Origin: CAG-177 sp964587915
GTDB lineage: Bacteria; Bacillota; Clostridia; Oscillospirales; Acutalibacteraceae
NCBI GenBank assembly: GCA_964587915.1
Contig: CAZPMK010000031.1
Coordinates: 1 to 19,875 of the forward strand
DNA length: 19,875 nucleotides
Reading direction: 5' to 3'
Shown: piece after piece, positions 12,767 to 19,875 of the stretch
Position numbering within the stretch: position 1 is the first letter of the stretch
How the letters are laid out: the number at the start of each line of letters is the position of its first letter
Program-made: the position numbers and the translations under genes
The notes under the pieces: generated by a model
Database searches by the model: none
What the model was told of the DNA's origin: nothing
What the model saw: only the letters and a program-made list of their open reading frames with translations

Positions 12767-14320
12767 TTATTTATTGAGTCCGAGCCTGTCACGAACCTTG
12801 TCAAGAACATTGAGCACGGTATCTACGGTCGGTGCAACATAGCGTTCATACTTATCGTGGAACGAATTACCCTGTTCAAACTGCGGTATTTCAGCTCCGT
12901 CGGCAAAATTGCCCATAGGTATAACTCTCTTGTTGGGCTTATCGTTCTGCAAAAACTGCGTATAAAGCGGATCGGTGTAAACATTCATATAATCATCGGA
13001 GAACATGAAGCGGTTATACATTTTCATTATTCCGTCATGGCAGTTTGAATGAAGCATTCCCTTGATAAACCAAGTGTATTCGGGCAGTATGCAGGTCGAA
13101 GCGTCAATGTGATTGTCGGGCGAAATATGATTATGTCCGCAATTCACCTTCTGCTTATAATCGTCCGCAAAGCTCTCTCCCCTCTCGGCAACGGTCGCAC
13201 CCGCAGAAGCATATTTTGTATCCACCGTTCCGTCGCTGTCACTCGTCATGGTTTCAACAAGGGGAGTTCTCTGGATATCGTAGCCCGCAACTATCATAAT
13301 ACGCACTCCGTCGCGAACGGCATTTTTGAGTATTTTATCCGCTTTGCCTTGAATATTGTAATGATAGTAATCAGCCTTTGCGATAAGTCCCTTTTGGGTT
13401 TCGGGATTGAGATTTATTTTCTTTGCCTGCTCATATGTATCATCGGGCACGAACGACCATAAGCCGAGTAAGGTTCCGAACACGGGTGTCATCAATTCAT
13501 CGAAAACCTTTGTTTGAAGCTCATCGAGGATTTTATCTCCCGCCGCAAGGACTATATCCACAAGTCCGCTGTAATACAGGAAATTAAACAGAAAATACAG
13601 TGCGGTGCTTTCGGTATCGGCAGGAGGATAAGCTCCCGTGCCGTAATCGAGCAACGCTCTGCCGTCGAGCTTGAGTTTTCTTGCAAGAAGGTCTCCCGCA
13701 ACCGCCGTTCCGAGAATCGGACAGGATTGGAATATACACGCATCAACATCATCATGACCGTATTCATTAAAGTATGCAAGCGTTACGACGCCGCCCATTG
13801 ACGATGCACGGAAATTAACCTTATCATGATGAGTAAGCTGTTTTACATGAGCGACAAATTCATCGAGCTGTGCCGCAACCTCAACGGGATCGAGCCGCCA
13901 ATCATAGTGAAAATAATAGCTCTTATTCATTCCGTGGTCGGGGTCGGTGGGTAATTCGAGCTTAACGGAAACATTTTCTGCGGAATTTCCGTTGCCGTCA
14001 AGAGCAAGAGCGCCCATTGAATCGTAAATCGTATCAATAAGTGCATCGCCGAAGCGTTCATAATTGCGTGTAACCGGCAGAGTTACAAGCGACGGAAGAA
14101 TATCCGCAACGATTTTAAGTATCGCTTCGGTGGTGGGTCTGAAAAGCACCTTTTCATTCTCCGTATCGGGATTTTGATATATCGTGGTATTCCCGAGAGG
14201 TCCGACGTAAATGACGGGATTTTCTCCGCAGGAACAGCCGTCCTTTGCCGCAAATGCGGCGGGAGTTATAACAGAAGTAAAAACAAGCACCGCTAAAATG
14301 ATTGCCGTAATCTTTTTCAT
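12767..14320 (-). CDS. Secreted LCAT-like alpha/beta-hydrolase (putative lipase/acyltransferase)
   Basis: 517 residues. A signal peptide spans 1-24 (KK, hydrophobic core, TPAAFA-A), so it is exported; there is no lipobox or anchor. The mature protein has an alpha/beta-hydrolase core of the lecithin:cholesterol-acyltransferase type: YDWRLDP (139-145, the family's DWR), the nucleophile elbow RASSMGGVV (171-179) with S174, a late acid in DSDGTVD (361-367), and a likely catalytic histidine in GMLHSNCHDG (421-430). The elbow reads AxSxG instead of GxSxG, seen in some lipases. C29/C31 and the C394/C410/C427 group may form disulfides. It probably acts on lipid or glycan esters outside the cell; substrate unknown. 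The ATG follows AAAGGGTGAG. It is divergent from the MFS transporter. Confidence 0.75.
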   Translation of the reverse strand: MKKITAIILAVLVFTSVITPAAFAAKDGCSCGENPVIYVGPLGNTTIYQNPDTENEKVLFRPTTEAILKIVADILPSLVTLPVTRNYERFGDALIDTIYDSMGALALDGNGNSAENVSVKLELPTDPDHGMNKSYYFHYDWRLDPVEVAAQLDEFVAHVKQLTHHDKVNFRASSMGGVVTLAYFNEYGHDDVDACIFQSCPILGTAVAGDLLARKLKLDGRALLDYGTGAYPPADTESTALYFLFNFLYYSGLVDIVLAAGDKILDELQTKVFDELMTPVFGTLLGLWSFVPDDTYEQAKKINLNPETQKGLIAKADYYHYNIQGKADKILKNAVRDGVRIMIVAGYDIQRTPLVETMTSDSDGTVDTKYASAGATVAERGESFADDYKQKVNCGHNHISPDNHIDASTCILPEYTWFIKGMLHSNCHDGIMKMYNRFMFSDDYMNVYTDPLYTQFLQNDKPNKRVIPMGNFADGAEIPQFEQGNSFHDKYERYVAPTVDTVLNVLDKVRDRLGLNK

Positions 14321-14346
14321 ACTCTCACCCTTTCGGTTTTATATGT

Positions 14347-14376
14347 TAAGTTTAACTTATATGATGTGTTTTGTCA
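14347..14376 (-). promoter_or_regulatory. Hydrolase promoter with palindromic operator candidate
   Basis: Minus strand TTGACA (14376-14371), 17 bases, then TAAACT (four of six -10 bases). A perfect inverted repeat, TAAGTT-T-AACTTA (14347-14359), covers this -10, where a repressor would block initiation. Confidence 0.45.
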
Positions 14377-14395
14377 ACAAAAATTGCTTCAAGCA

Positions 14396-14425
14396 TTGCA
14401 AAAGTATATACATATATGCTAAAAT
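14396..14425 (+). promoter_or_regulatory. Probable promoter of the MFS transporter
   Basis: TTGCAA (14396-14401), 18 bases, TAAAAT (14420-14425): four and five of six consensus bases. The leader would be about 40 bases, ending in AAAAGGAG before the ATG. Confidence 0.5.
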
Positions 14426-14470
14426 GTACTCGCACATATTACCACTACCAAATAAAAGGAGAACTCAAAC

Positions 14471-15817
14471 ATGGAAAAAAGCTCAAAGCTCGGCAAGCTC
14501 ACTTTGCTGAACATAATTTTGTTCGGCTTTATCGGTCAGGTTGCGTGGGCTGTTGAAAACAATTTCTTTAACACGTTCCTTTTCTCTTTCGGCGGCTCGA
14601 CCTCCGATATTTCGGCAATGGTTGCGGCGAGCTCCGTTGTTGCCGTCGTTACCACCTTCGTTATGGGCACATTGAGCGATAAGCTCGGCAAACGCAAAAT
14701 TTTCATCTGTGTCGGCTATATTGCCTGGGGCATAACGGTAATGTCCTTTGCTTTTATTTCCCGAGAAAACCTCGGCAAGCTCATCGGTCAAGACCCTGCA
14801 TCGGCGGCGGCTCTTTCGGCAACCGTAACGGCGGTAATAATCATGGACTGCGTAATGACCTTCATGGGCTCTACCAGCAACGATTCCGCTTTCAACGCAT
14901 GGATAACCGATATAACCGTTCCGTCAAACAGAGCCAAAACAGAGGGACTTCTTGCAATACTGCCCGTTCTCGCTCTCGCCATAGTAACCGCCGTATTCGG
15001 CTTCATTGCAGGCGACAACGCACAGGCCTCCGACTATTCGGTATGCTTCCTCGGTCTCGGCATTCTCGTTATAATTTGCGGAATTATCGGAATATTCACG
15101 ATCAAGGATACCGGAAGCGGTCAAAAGACAGACGGCAATTTCTTTGCGGATCTCGTATACGGCTTCAGACCCTCCGTCATCAAAAGCCACAAATGTCTCT
15201 ATCTTGCACTTGCCTGCATGGGCGTTTATTCTGTTGCAAGTCAGGTGTTCTTCCCGTACATATTCATCTATATCGAGCATCAGGTAAACTTTGATGCAAA
15301 GGTAAGTATTCCGTCCGTCATCATTGCGGCGATAGTTGTTATTGCAGTTCTCGGCGGCGTTCTCGCTTCAATTCTTTTAATGGATAAAATGGGTAAATCC
15401 CGTTTCGCCGTTCCCGCCGTCATTCTCTTTGTTGTCGGACTCACCGCCGTATATTTTGCGGGCTCCGATTTCATTAAATTCATCGCCTGTGCCGCTGCGG
15501 CAATAGGCGGCTACGGTCTGCTGATGATTCTTCTCAATGCGGCTATCAGAGATTTTACCCCCGAGGACAAAGCAGGTCAGTTCCAGGGCGTGCGTATGAT
15601 TTTTGCCGTAATGCTCCCGATGATAATCGGTCCGCGTATCGGTGCGGAAATTACACAACGTTATTCAACAACCACCTATACAAGTGCGTACAATGAGCCG
15701 ACACTCGTTCCCTCAGCCCATGTTTTTCTTGCCTCGGCAATAATCGGAATATTCATTCTTATACCTCTTTTCTTCCTGCTCAAGGAATGGAAAAAAGAAG
15801 ATAAAAATAATTCTTGA
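14471..15817 (+). CDS. Major facilitator superfamily transporter (GPH-like)
   Basis: 448 residues, about twelve transmembrane helices. The opening GFIGQVAWAVENNFFNTF is like sugar/cation symporters of the glycoside-pentoside-hexuronide type. MFS motif A is present between helices 2 and 3 as GTLSDKLGKRK (66-76), and AWITDITVPSNRAKTEG (142-158) is the half-way helix 4-5 loop of that group. The second half has the matching LLMDKMGKSR loop. It should move a small solute across the membrane; the substrate cannot be told, though a sugar or glycoside fits the type. AAAAGGAG lies nine bases before the ATG. It is divergent from the secreted hydrolase; the shared intergenic region suggests, but does not prove, a joint role. 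Confidence 0.85.
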   Translation: MEKSSKLGKLTLLNIILFGFIGQVAWAVENNFFNTFLFSFGGSTSDISAMVAASSVVAVVTTFVMGTLSDKLGKRKIFICVGYIAWGITVMSFAFISRENLGKLIGQDPASAAALSATVTAVIIMDCVMTFMGSTSNDSAFNAWITDITVPSNRAKTEGLLAILPVLALAIVTAVFGFIAGDNAQASDYSVCFLGLGILVIICGIIGIFTIKDTGSGQKTDGNFFADLVYGFRPSVIKSHKCLYLALACMGVYSVASQVFFPYIFIYIEHQVNFDAKVSIPSVIIAAIVVIAVLGGVLASILLMDKMGKSRFAVPAVILFVVGLTAVYFAGSDFIKFIACAAAAIGGYGLLMILLNAAIRDFTPEDKAGQFQGVRMIFAVMLPMIIGPRIGAEITQRYSTTTYTSAYNEPTLVPSAHVFLASAIIGIFILIPLFFLLKEWKKEDKNNS

Positions 15818-15841
15818 CTTTATTGTTTTATTTGATATAAT
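15814..15841 (+). promoter_or_regulatory. Promoter of trkA-trkH
   Basis: TTGACT (15814-15819), 16 bases, TATAAT (15836-15841). The -35 includes the TGA stop of the MFS gene (15815-15817). No terminator separates the genes, so read-through from the transporter is possible. The leader is about 60 bases with only a weak hairpin, too small for a c-di-AMP (ydaO) riboswitch. Confidence 0.65.
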
Positions 15842-15909
15842 ACGCTTGATACTGACTGTATGCAGTTTTTTGCACGGTCGGCGACAAAATAAGAAAGGTC
15901 GATATAATA

Positions 15910-17265
15910 ATGTATATTATCATCGTCGGTCTGGGAAAACTCGGCTTAACTCTCACAAAGCAGCTCTCTGCCGAGGGACACGATATCGTTGTTGTCGATC
16001 CCGATAACAGCATTGTCACTTCAACCGTTGACGCTTATGATGTAATGGGCATTTGCGGAAACGGTGCAACCTATGAGGTACTGAAAGAGGCGGGAGCCTC
16101 CAAAGCAAAACTGATTATTGCGGCAACCGGCTCGGATGAGCTTAATATTCTGTGCTGCCTTTTTGCAAATCACATGGGCACGGAAAATACCATAGCAAGA
16201 GTACGCAATCCCGATTATGCAAATCAGGCTCAGTTCCTGAGAAATGAGCTTGGTATCAGCATGACGGTGAATCCCGAATACGAAACCGCCAACGAAATTT
16301 CAAGAATAATCAGATTCCCGTCGGCGGCAAATCTCGATTCCTTTGCAAGCGGTCGAGTTGAAATCGCAAGAATCAGAATCCACTCCGACAATCCTCTTTG
16401 CGACATTCCGATTTACGAAATGCGTAAAAAGACAAAGGCAAAGGTGCTTATATGTGCCGTTCAACGCGGTGACGACGTATACATTCCCTCGGGCGATTTT
16501 GTCCTTCAATGTGACGATGTCATAAGCATAACCGGCACAAGAGCGGAGCTTTCGTCGTTCATGAAGCAAACAGGCGTATACAAACAAAAAATCAAAAATG
16601 TCATGATAATCGGCGGCGGCAGAATAGCTTATTACCTTTCAAAGCTGCTCACCGATACAGGCAGAAACATAAAGCTCATTGAGCTTGAAAACAAACGGTG
16701 CGAAAATCTTTCCGAAATGCTTGAAGACGTTACGGTTATTCAAGGTGACGGAACGGATCAAGATATTCTCGATGAGCAGTGCATTTCAAATCAGGATGCC
16801 CTTGTTGCTCTTACGGGAATTGACGAAGAAAACATAATCGTTTCAATGTACGCCGAATCCAAGGGTGTAAACAAGGTTATAACAAAGGTAAACAGACACT
16901 CCTATTCCATTCTCAACGATATCGGACTTGAAACGGTCGTTTCTCCGCAGATAGTCGCAGGAAATCTTGTTACAAGATACGTCCGTGCTCTCCACAATTC
17001 GGCGGGAAATTCACGCATACAAACACTTTATAAGCTCGTCGGCGGCAAGGTAGAGGCGGCGGAATTTATCGTTCCCGAGGGTGCAGGCTATGTTGATATT
17101 CCTTTTAGAAAGCTCGAATTTATGCCCAATCTGCTTGTCGGCTGCATAATCAGGAACGGAAAACTGCTGTTCCCCGGCGGCGATGATGTCATGAAAGAAA
17201 GCGACAGCGTTATCGTCGTCACCGCAGGCAGAATCGTCGAGGATTTACACGACATATTTATTTGA
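15910..17265 (+). CDS. trkA: Trk potassium uptake regulatory subunit TrkA
   Basis: 451 residues, the standard double-RCK TrkA length. It is a peripheral cytoplasmic ring protein that binds nucleotides and gates the TrkH/KtrB channel. Two Rossmann RCK-N domains are visible: VGLGKLG (6-12) with D30 ending the second strand, and IIGGGRIAYYL (233-243). Each is followed by an RCK-C ligand domain, at about 140-220 (ARIRIHSDNPLCDIPI) and 370-451 (ending RKLEFMPNLLVGCIIRNGK). The start has AGAAAGG upstream, and the hydrophobic strand MYIIIVGLG is at the very N-terminus as expected. trkH follows by 16 bases. Regulation by ATP/ADP or NAD(H) is known for the family; c-di-AMP control through RCK-C is possible. 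Confidence 0.93.
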   Translation: MYIIIVGLGKLGLTLTKQLSAEGHDIVVVDPDNSIVTSTVDAYDVMGICGNGATYEVLKEAGASKAKLIIAATGSDELNILCCLFANHMGTENTIARVRNPDYANQAQFLRNELGISMTVNPEYETANEISRIIRFPSAANLDSFASGRVEIARIRIHSDNPLCDIPIYEMRKKTKAKVLICAVQRGDDVYIPSGDFVLQCDDVISITGTRAELSSFMKQTGVYKQKIKNVMIIGGGRIAYYLSKLLTDTGRNIKLIELENKRCENLSEMLEDVTVIQGDGTDQDILDEQCISNQDALVALTGIDEENIIVSMYAESKGVNKVITKVNRHSYSILNDIGLETVVSPQIVAGNLVTRYVRALHNSAGNSRIQTLYKLVGGKVEAAEFIVPEGAGYVDIPFRKLEFMPNLLVGCIIRNGKLLFPGGDDVMKESDSVIVVTAGRIVEDLHDIFI

Positions 17266-17281
17266 CGGGCGGTGAACGGTT

Positions 17282-18733
17282 ATGAATTACAGAGCTGTAT
17301 CTTATAATCTCGGCAGAATACTCTCCGTTGAGGCTATTTTGCTCATCTTTCCCGCAATCGGCACTTTCGTCTATAAAGAGGACGGCACATTCCTCGCCTT
17401 TGCGGTAACAATTGCCGCTCTCGCCGCTTGCAGTCTGCTTGCACTTGCGGCAAAACCGAAAAACAGAACGCTTCATGCCCGTGACGGCTATGTTATAGTT
17501 GCACTCTCTTGGATATTGATGTCCCTGTTCGGTGCGATGCCGTTCGTTTTAAGCGGCTATATTCCCAACATATTCGATGCCTTTTTTGAAACGGTTTCGG
17601 GCTTTACCACCACAGGCTCAACCTGCTTGCGTGACGTTGAAGCACTCCCCAACAGCCTGCTTTTTTGGCGTAGCTTTACGCATTGGATAGGCGGTATGGG
17701 TATACTTGTCTTCGTCATTGCCGTCATGCCGAAAACCGAAAGCTCGTCAATGCACATAATGCGTGCCGAGGTTCCGGGTCCCACCGTCGGCAAGCTCGTT
17801 TCAAAGCTCAGTCTTTCCGCAAGAATTCTTTACTGTATTTATACGGTGATGACACTCATTCAGATAGTTCTTCTTATTGCAGGCGGTATGCCGATATTCG
17901 ACAGCATCGTCAACTCCTTTGCAACGGCGGGTACGGGCGGATTCGCCATACTCAACAAGAGCATTGAGGGCTACGGCAGCTTGTATGCGGAAATGGTAAT
18001 CGGCGTTTTCATGCTGCTTTTCGGCATAAACTTCAATATATATTACCTTTTCCTGATAAAGCAGGGCAAGCAGGCAATTAAAAACGAGGAGCTCAGATGG
18101 TATCTCGGAATTGTCGGCGGCTCGGTGCTTCTTATTGCACTTGACCTTATGCTCAACAAGCATTCCGTCGGCGAATCCTTCAGATATTCATTCTTTCAGG
18201 TATCATCGATTATCACGACCACCGGCTTCTCGTCAACTAATTTTGACACTTGGCCCGTTTTCTCAAAGCTGATAATCATTCTGCTGATGTTCTGCGGTGC
18301 TTGTGCAGGTTCAACGGGCGGCGGAATCAAGGTATCGAGAATAATGGTGCTTGCAAAAGGAAGCATCCGCGATATCAAAAAAGCCGTCAATCCGAGAATA
18401 GTACAATCTGTCAAGGTTGACCACCACAGCGTTGAAGAATCCGTTGTTAAGAGCATTTTTGTATATTTCACGATGCTTGTTTCGCTCATTGCATTCTCCA
18501 CACTTCTGCTTTGCATTGAGGGCAGAGATTTGTTGACAACCTTTACCGCAGTTCTTTCGTGTGTCAGCAACATCGGACCGGGTCTCGGAGCGGTTGGTCC
18601 CGCAGGCAATTTTGCCGATTTCTCGAATCTCGGCAAGCTGTTTCTTTCGTTCGATATGCTCGCAGGCAGACTTGATCTTATACCGATGTTCATGCTCTTT
18701 TCCCCTCTCGCATGGTCGAGAAAACACTCATAA
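17282..18733 (+). CDS. trkH: Trk-type potassium channel subunit TrkH
   Basis: 483 residues, an integral membrane protein of the TrkH/KtrB superfamily made of four M1-pore-M2 repeats. The four selectivity-filter segments are readable: TTTGST (109-114), TAGTGGF (215-221), TTTGFS (312-317) and SNIGPGLG (429-436), each with the critical glycine. ACAGSTGGGIKVSRI (340-354) is the conserved loop in the third repeat that gates the pore; R353 fits the family's basic residue. SFTHWIGGMGILVF (131-144) is a further family signature. With TrkA it takes up potassium, driven by membrane potential or proton/sodium. Its Shine-Dalgarno (GGGCGGTGA) is weak and near the trkA stop, so translational coupling is likely. 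Last gene of the operon. Confidence 0.94.
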   Translation: MNYRAVSYNLGRILSVEAILLIFPAIGTFVYKEDGTFLAFAVTIAALAACSLLALAAKPKNRTLHARDGYVIVALSWILMSLFGAMPFVLSGYIPNIFDAFFETVSGFTTTGSTCLRDVEALPNSLLFWRSFTHWIGGMGILVFVIAVMPKTESSSMHIMRAEVPGPTVGKLVSKLSLSARILYCIYTVMTLIQIVLLIAGGMPIFDSIVNSFATAGTGGFAILNKSIEGYGSLYAEMVIGVFMLLFGINFNIYYLFLIKQGKQAIKNEELRWYLGIVGGSVLLIALDLMLNKHSVGESFRYSFFQVSSIITTTGFSSTNFDTWPVFSKLIIILLMFCGACAGSTGGGIKVSRIMVLAKGSIRDIKKAVNPRIVQSVKVDHHSVEESVVKSIFVYFTMLVSLIAFSTLLLCIEGRDLLTTFTAVLSCVSNIGPGLGAVGPAGNFADFSNLGKLFLSFDMLAGRLDLIPMFMLFSPLAWSRKHS

Positions 18734-18747
18734 TTTCATAAATTCAA

Positions 18748-18788
18748 AAGCCATACAGGTCACAAAAGCAATCTGTATGGCTTATTTT
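18748..18788 (+). terminator. Terminator of trkA-trkH
   Basis: Perfect 11-bp stem AAGCCATACAG (18748-18758) with CTGTATGGCTT (18773-18783), then ATTTTATG. It begins 15 bases after the trkH stop. Confidence 0.8.
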
Positions 18789-18791
18789 ATG

Positions 18792-18908
18792 TTATCCGAG
18801 TTTAGCCGCAACGAATTTTTCTATACAATCAATTTGAGCTGACATTATGTTTTCGGGCAGGCTTTTTATATCAAAAAATCTCAATTCCGTGCTTTCGGAA
18901 ATTCTGTC
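18792..18908 (-). pseudogene. C-terminal remnant of a NUDIX hydrolase, in frame after the GNAT stop
   Basis: Minus-strand frame of 38 codons ending in TAA at 18792-18794. It reads ISESTELRFFDIKSLPENI and then ends QIDCIEKFVAAKLG, which is the usual C-terminal segment of NUDIX hydrolases (ELRFFD...LPENI...I..FV). The NUDIX box itself is absent. The fragment starts directly after the TGA of the GNAT gene and in the same reading frame, with no start codon of its own except a late ATG without a ribosome binding site. Most likely debris of a deleted NUDIX gene; stop read-through to a fused tail is an alternative. Confidence 0.6.
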
Positions 18909-19463
18909 TCAGACGATTATCTCCGCAATATTTTTCGCCGCAAATTCGCTGTAATAGTCACGGTAAAAGGAGCGATATGCGTTAAAATCCAAGCGGCAGT
19001 CCCAACCCATCAGTTCCATGTCCACGCCGAACACCTTTGCGTAAACATTCAGCTCATTCATACCGTTCGAGATATAAAACTGCTTTCTTTTTCTCCGGTA
19101 ATCCGAAGCTGCGGCATTATCATCAGCCAGTTCGATTTCGGCAAAAACGCCCTTGCCCGCATACTGCCGATGAAGCGTTTTGAGTATTTCCGAACCGATG
19201 CCCATACCTCGGCAATTTGCATCAACTGCGAGGTAATCGAGCAAAATTATTTTATCACCGTTTATTGTTGCGGCAAAGCCGACAAACTTTCCGTTTTTCT
19301 CAAAGAACCAAACATCGGACTTCCCGCTTTTCTGCATGGACTTGATAATCGACAACGGCTTTCGCTCCGAACGGGGAAAAGCGTTTCTGTAGAGCCTGCG
19401 TATTTTCGCCCATCGCAAAAAGCCCTTTGCCTGCGAATATTTTATTTCGGTTTTACAATCCAC
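18909..19463 (-). CDS. GNAT-family N-acetyltransferase
   Basis: 184 residues from GTG, with AAAGGGA about eight bases upstream. It has a GNAT fold: a helical N-terminus, then the strand VWFFEKNGKFVGFAATI, then the core DYLAVDANCRGMGIGSEIL (76-94). There R85-G86-M87-G88-I89-G90 is the acetyl-CoA pyrophosphate-binding RxxGxG motif. The C-terminal half has FYISNGMNE, the family's helix before the last strands. It transfers an acetyl group to an amine of unknown substrate, in the cytoplasm. The N-terminal AFPRSERKPLSII segment resembles many Firmicute GNATs of unknown role. It has a single gene promoter. The reading frame continues in NUDIX-like sequence past the TGA. Confidence 0.85.
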   Translation of the reverse strand: MDCKTEIKYSQAKGFLRWAKIRRLYRNAFPRSERKPLSIIKSMQKSGKSDVWFFEKNGKFVGFAATINGDKIILLDYLAVDANCRGMGIGSEILKTLHRQYAGKGVFAEIELADDNAAASDYRRKRKQFYISNGMNELNVYAKVFGVDMELMGWDCRLDFNAYRSFYRDYYSEFAAKNIAEIIV

Positions 19464-19495
19464 ACAAGTTTCCCTTTCGATATTTTTTCGAGAAA

Positions 19496-19524
19496 ATTAT
19501 ACCCTAAACTCGTGATTTTTGCAA
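19496..19524 (-). promoter_or_regulatory. Probable promoter of the GNAT gene
   Basis: Minus strand TTGCAA (19524-19519), 17 bases, TATAAT (19501-19496): perfect -10, four of six bases at -35. The leader would be about 27 bases. Confidence 0.55.
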
Positions 19525-19684
19525 GAGCAATGCAACATAAATGCCGCTTTTGCCGATGTCAACGACGGCTGAAGTATAACCGCAAAAAATGCCGAAAAAT
19601 CAAAAAATTAACACTAATAAACCTTTCTTTGCAAGCAACAATAATAAGGCAAACGCAATTCAAATGCAAAGGGGTGTTATTGAA

Positions 19685-19875
19685 ATGGCTAAGAATAACG
19701 CAGTCGTACCTCAGGCTCGTGAGGCTCTTGACAAGTTCAAGATGGAAGCTGCAAGAGAGGTTGGCGTAAACCTCAAGCAGGGCTACAACGGTGATCTTTC
19801 TTCCAAGGAAGCCGGTTCTGTCGGCGGTCAGATGGTCAAGAACAGCTGTCCCACACGAAACACGAAAACCGTCAG
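19685..19875 (+). CDS. Alpha/beta-type small acid-soluble spore protein (partial at window end)
   Basis: The visible 63 residues begin MAKNNAVVPQAREALDKFK. The two SASP signature regions are present: KMEAAREVGVNL, the GPR-protease region of the spore-protein family, and LKQGYNGDLSSKEAGSVGGQMVK, the DNA-binding segment. These proteins coat and protect DNA in dormant spores and are degraded at germination. AAGGGGTG lies eight bases before the ATG. After GGQMVK the family goes on with a helix such as K-M-I-E; here it reads NSCPTRNTKTV with unusual composition, and no stop comes before the window end. The change may be a real variant or an assembly join. No convincing sigma-G promoter was found upstream. 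Confidence 0.8.
   Translation, partial: MAKNNAVVPQAREALDKFKMEAAREVGVNLKQGYNGDLSSKEAGSVGGQMVKNSCPTRNTKTV

Noticed and set aside
14899..15294. 131-residue Arg-rich plus-strand ORF inside the MFS gene
   Set aside because: Frame-shifted shadow of a confident membrane protein; composition is unnatural.
15842..15909. c-di-AMP (ydaO) riboswitch before trkA
   Set aside because: About 60 bases with only a 4-bp hairpin; the aptamer needs more than twice that.
18909..18911. TGA as a selenocysteine codon joining GNAT and NUDIX parts
   Set aside because: No bacterial SECIS-like hairpin evident right after the TGA, and Sec has no known place in either family; deletion debris is simpler.
1..19875. CRISPR array, prophage, toxin-antitoxin or BGC-scale cluster
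   Set aside because: No regularly spaced repeats, integrase, phage structural genes, paired small toxin-antitoxin ORFs or carrier-protein machinery were seen.

Overview
This window comes from a low-to-mid GC, spore-forming Firmicute, most likely a gut-type Clostridia (Oscillospirales-like). The reasons are the family-level character of the proteins, an alpha/beta small acid-soluble spore protein at the right edge, AGGAG-type ribosome binding sites, frequent GTG/TTG starts, several near-perfect sigma-A promoters, and short GC-rich palindromic repeats between genes. This assignment is inferred from the sequence; no database was consulted. I see no rRNA, tRNA, CRISPR array, intact transposase or phage module.

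Layout. 1-282: leader-like RNA with a terminator hairpin and a 21-residue ORF, perhaps the remains of a riboswitch-controlled gene. 283-1675 (minus): three-gene operon of a PadR regulator, a HAAS-type membrane protein and a secreted protein, behind a consensus promoter. 1676-2167: no protein gene, but a perfect consensus promoter pointing right, two long hairpins, a palindromic repeat and a terminator, so a candidate structured RNA. 2168-4504 (minus): large GH38-like protein in which the usual catalytic Asp seems absent. 4540-5150: decay zone holding the frameshifted C-terminal remnant of a second such protein and the C-terminal third of an ABC transporter ATPase, with short direct repeats between them. 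5252-5749 (minus): DUF212/YuiD membrane protein.

5920-7560 (plus): acyl-CoA synthetase-like ligase, converging on a condensation/wax-ester-synthase-like acyltransferase (7597-9114, minus); the two share one terminator. 9206-11985 (plus): metY-metA-yhcH-type operon for methionine synthesis by the O-acetylhomoserine/direct sulfhydrylation route. 11957-14320 (minus): secreted LCAT-like alpha/beta hydrolase followed by a DUF975-like membrane protein. 14471-15817 (plus): MFS transporter. 15814-18733 (plus): trkA-trkH potassium uptake operon. 18792-19463 (minus): GNAT acetyltransferase with an in-frame NUDIX C-terminal remnant directly after its stop. 19685-19875 (plus): spore protein, cut by the window end and with an odd C-terminus.

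Most of this is ordinary chromosomal housekeeping and accessory content in small, well-terminated units. MetA makes the O-acetylhomoserine that MetY sulfhydrylates, and TrkA gates TrkH. I found no clear new multi-gene system. The best leads are the orphan promoter with a structured RNA at 1763-2140, the GH38-like protein with altered active-site positions and its decayed paralogue, the acyltransferase with an unusual N-terminal helical domain, and the GNAT-stop-NUDIX arrangement.
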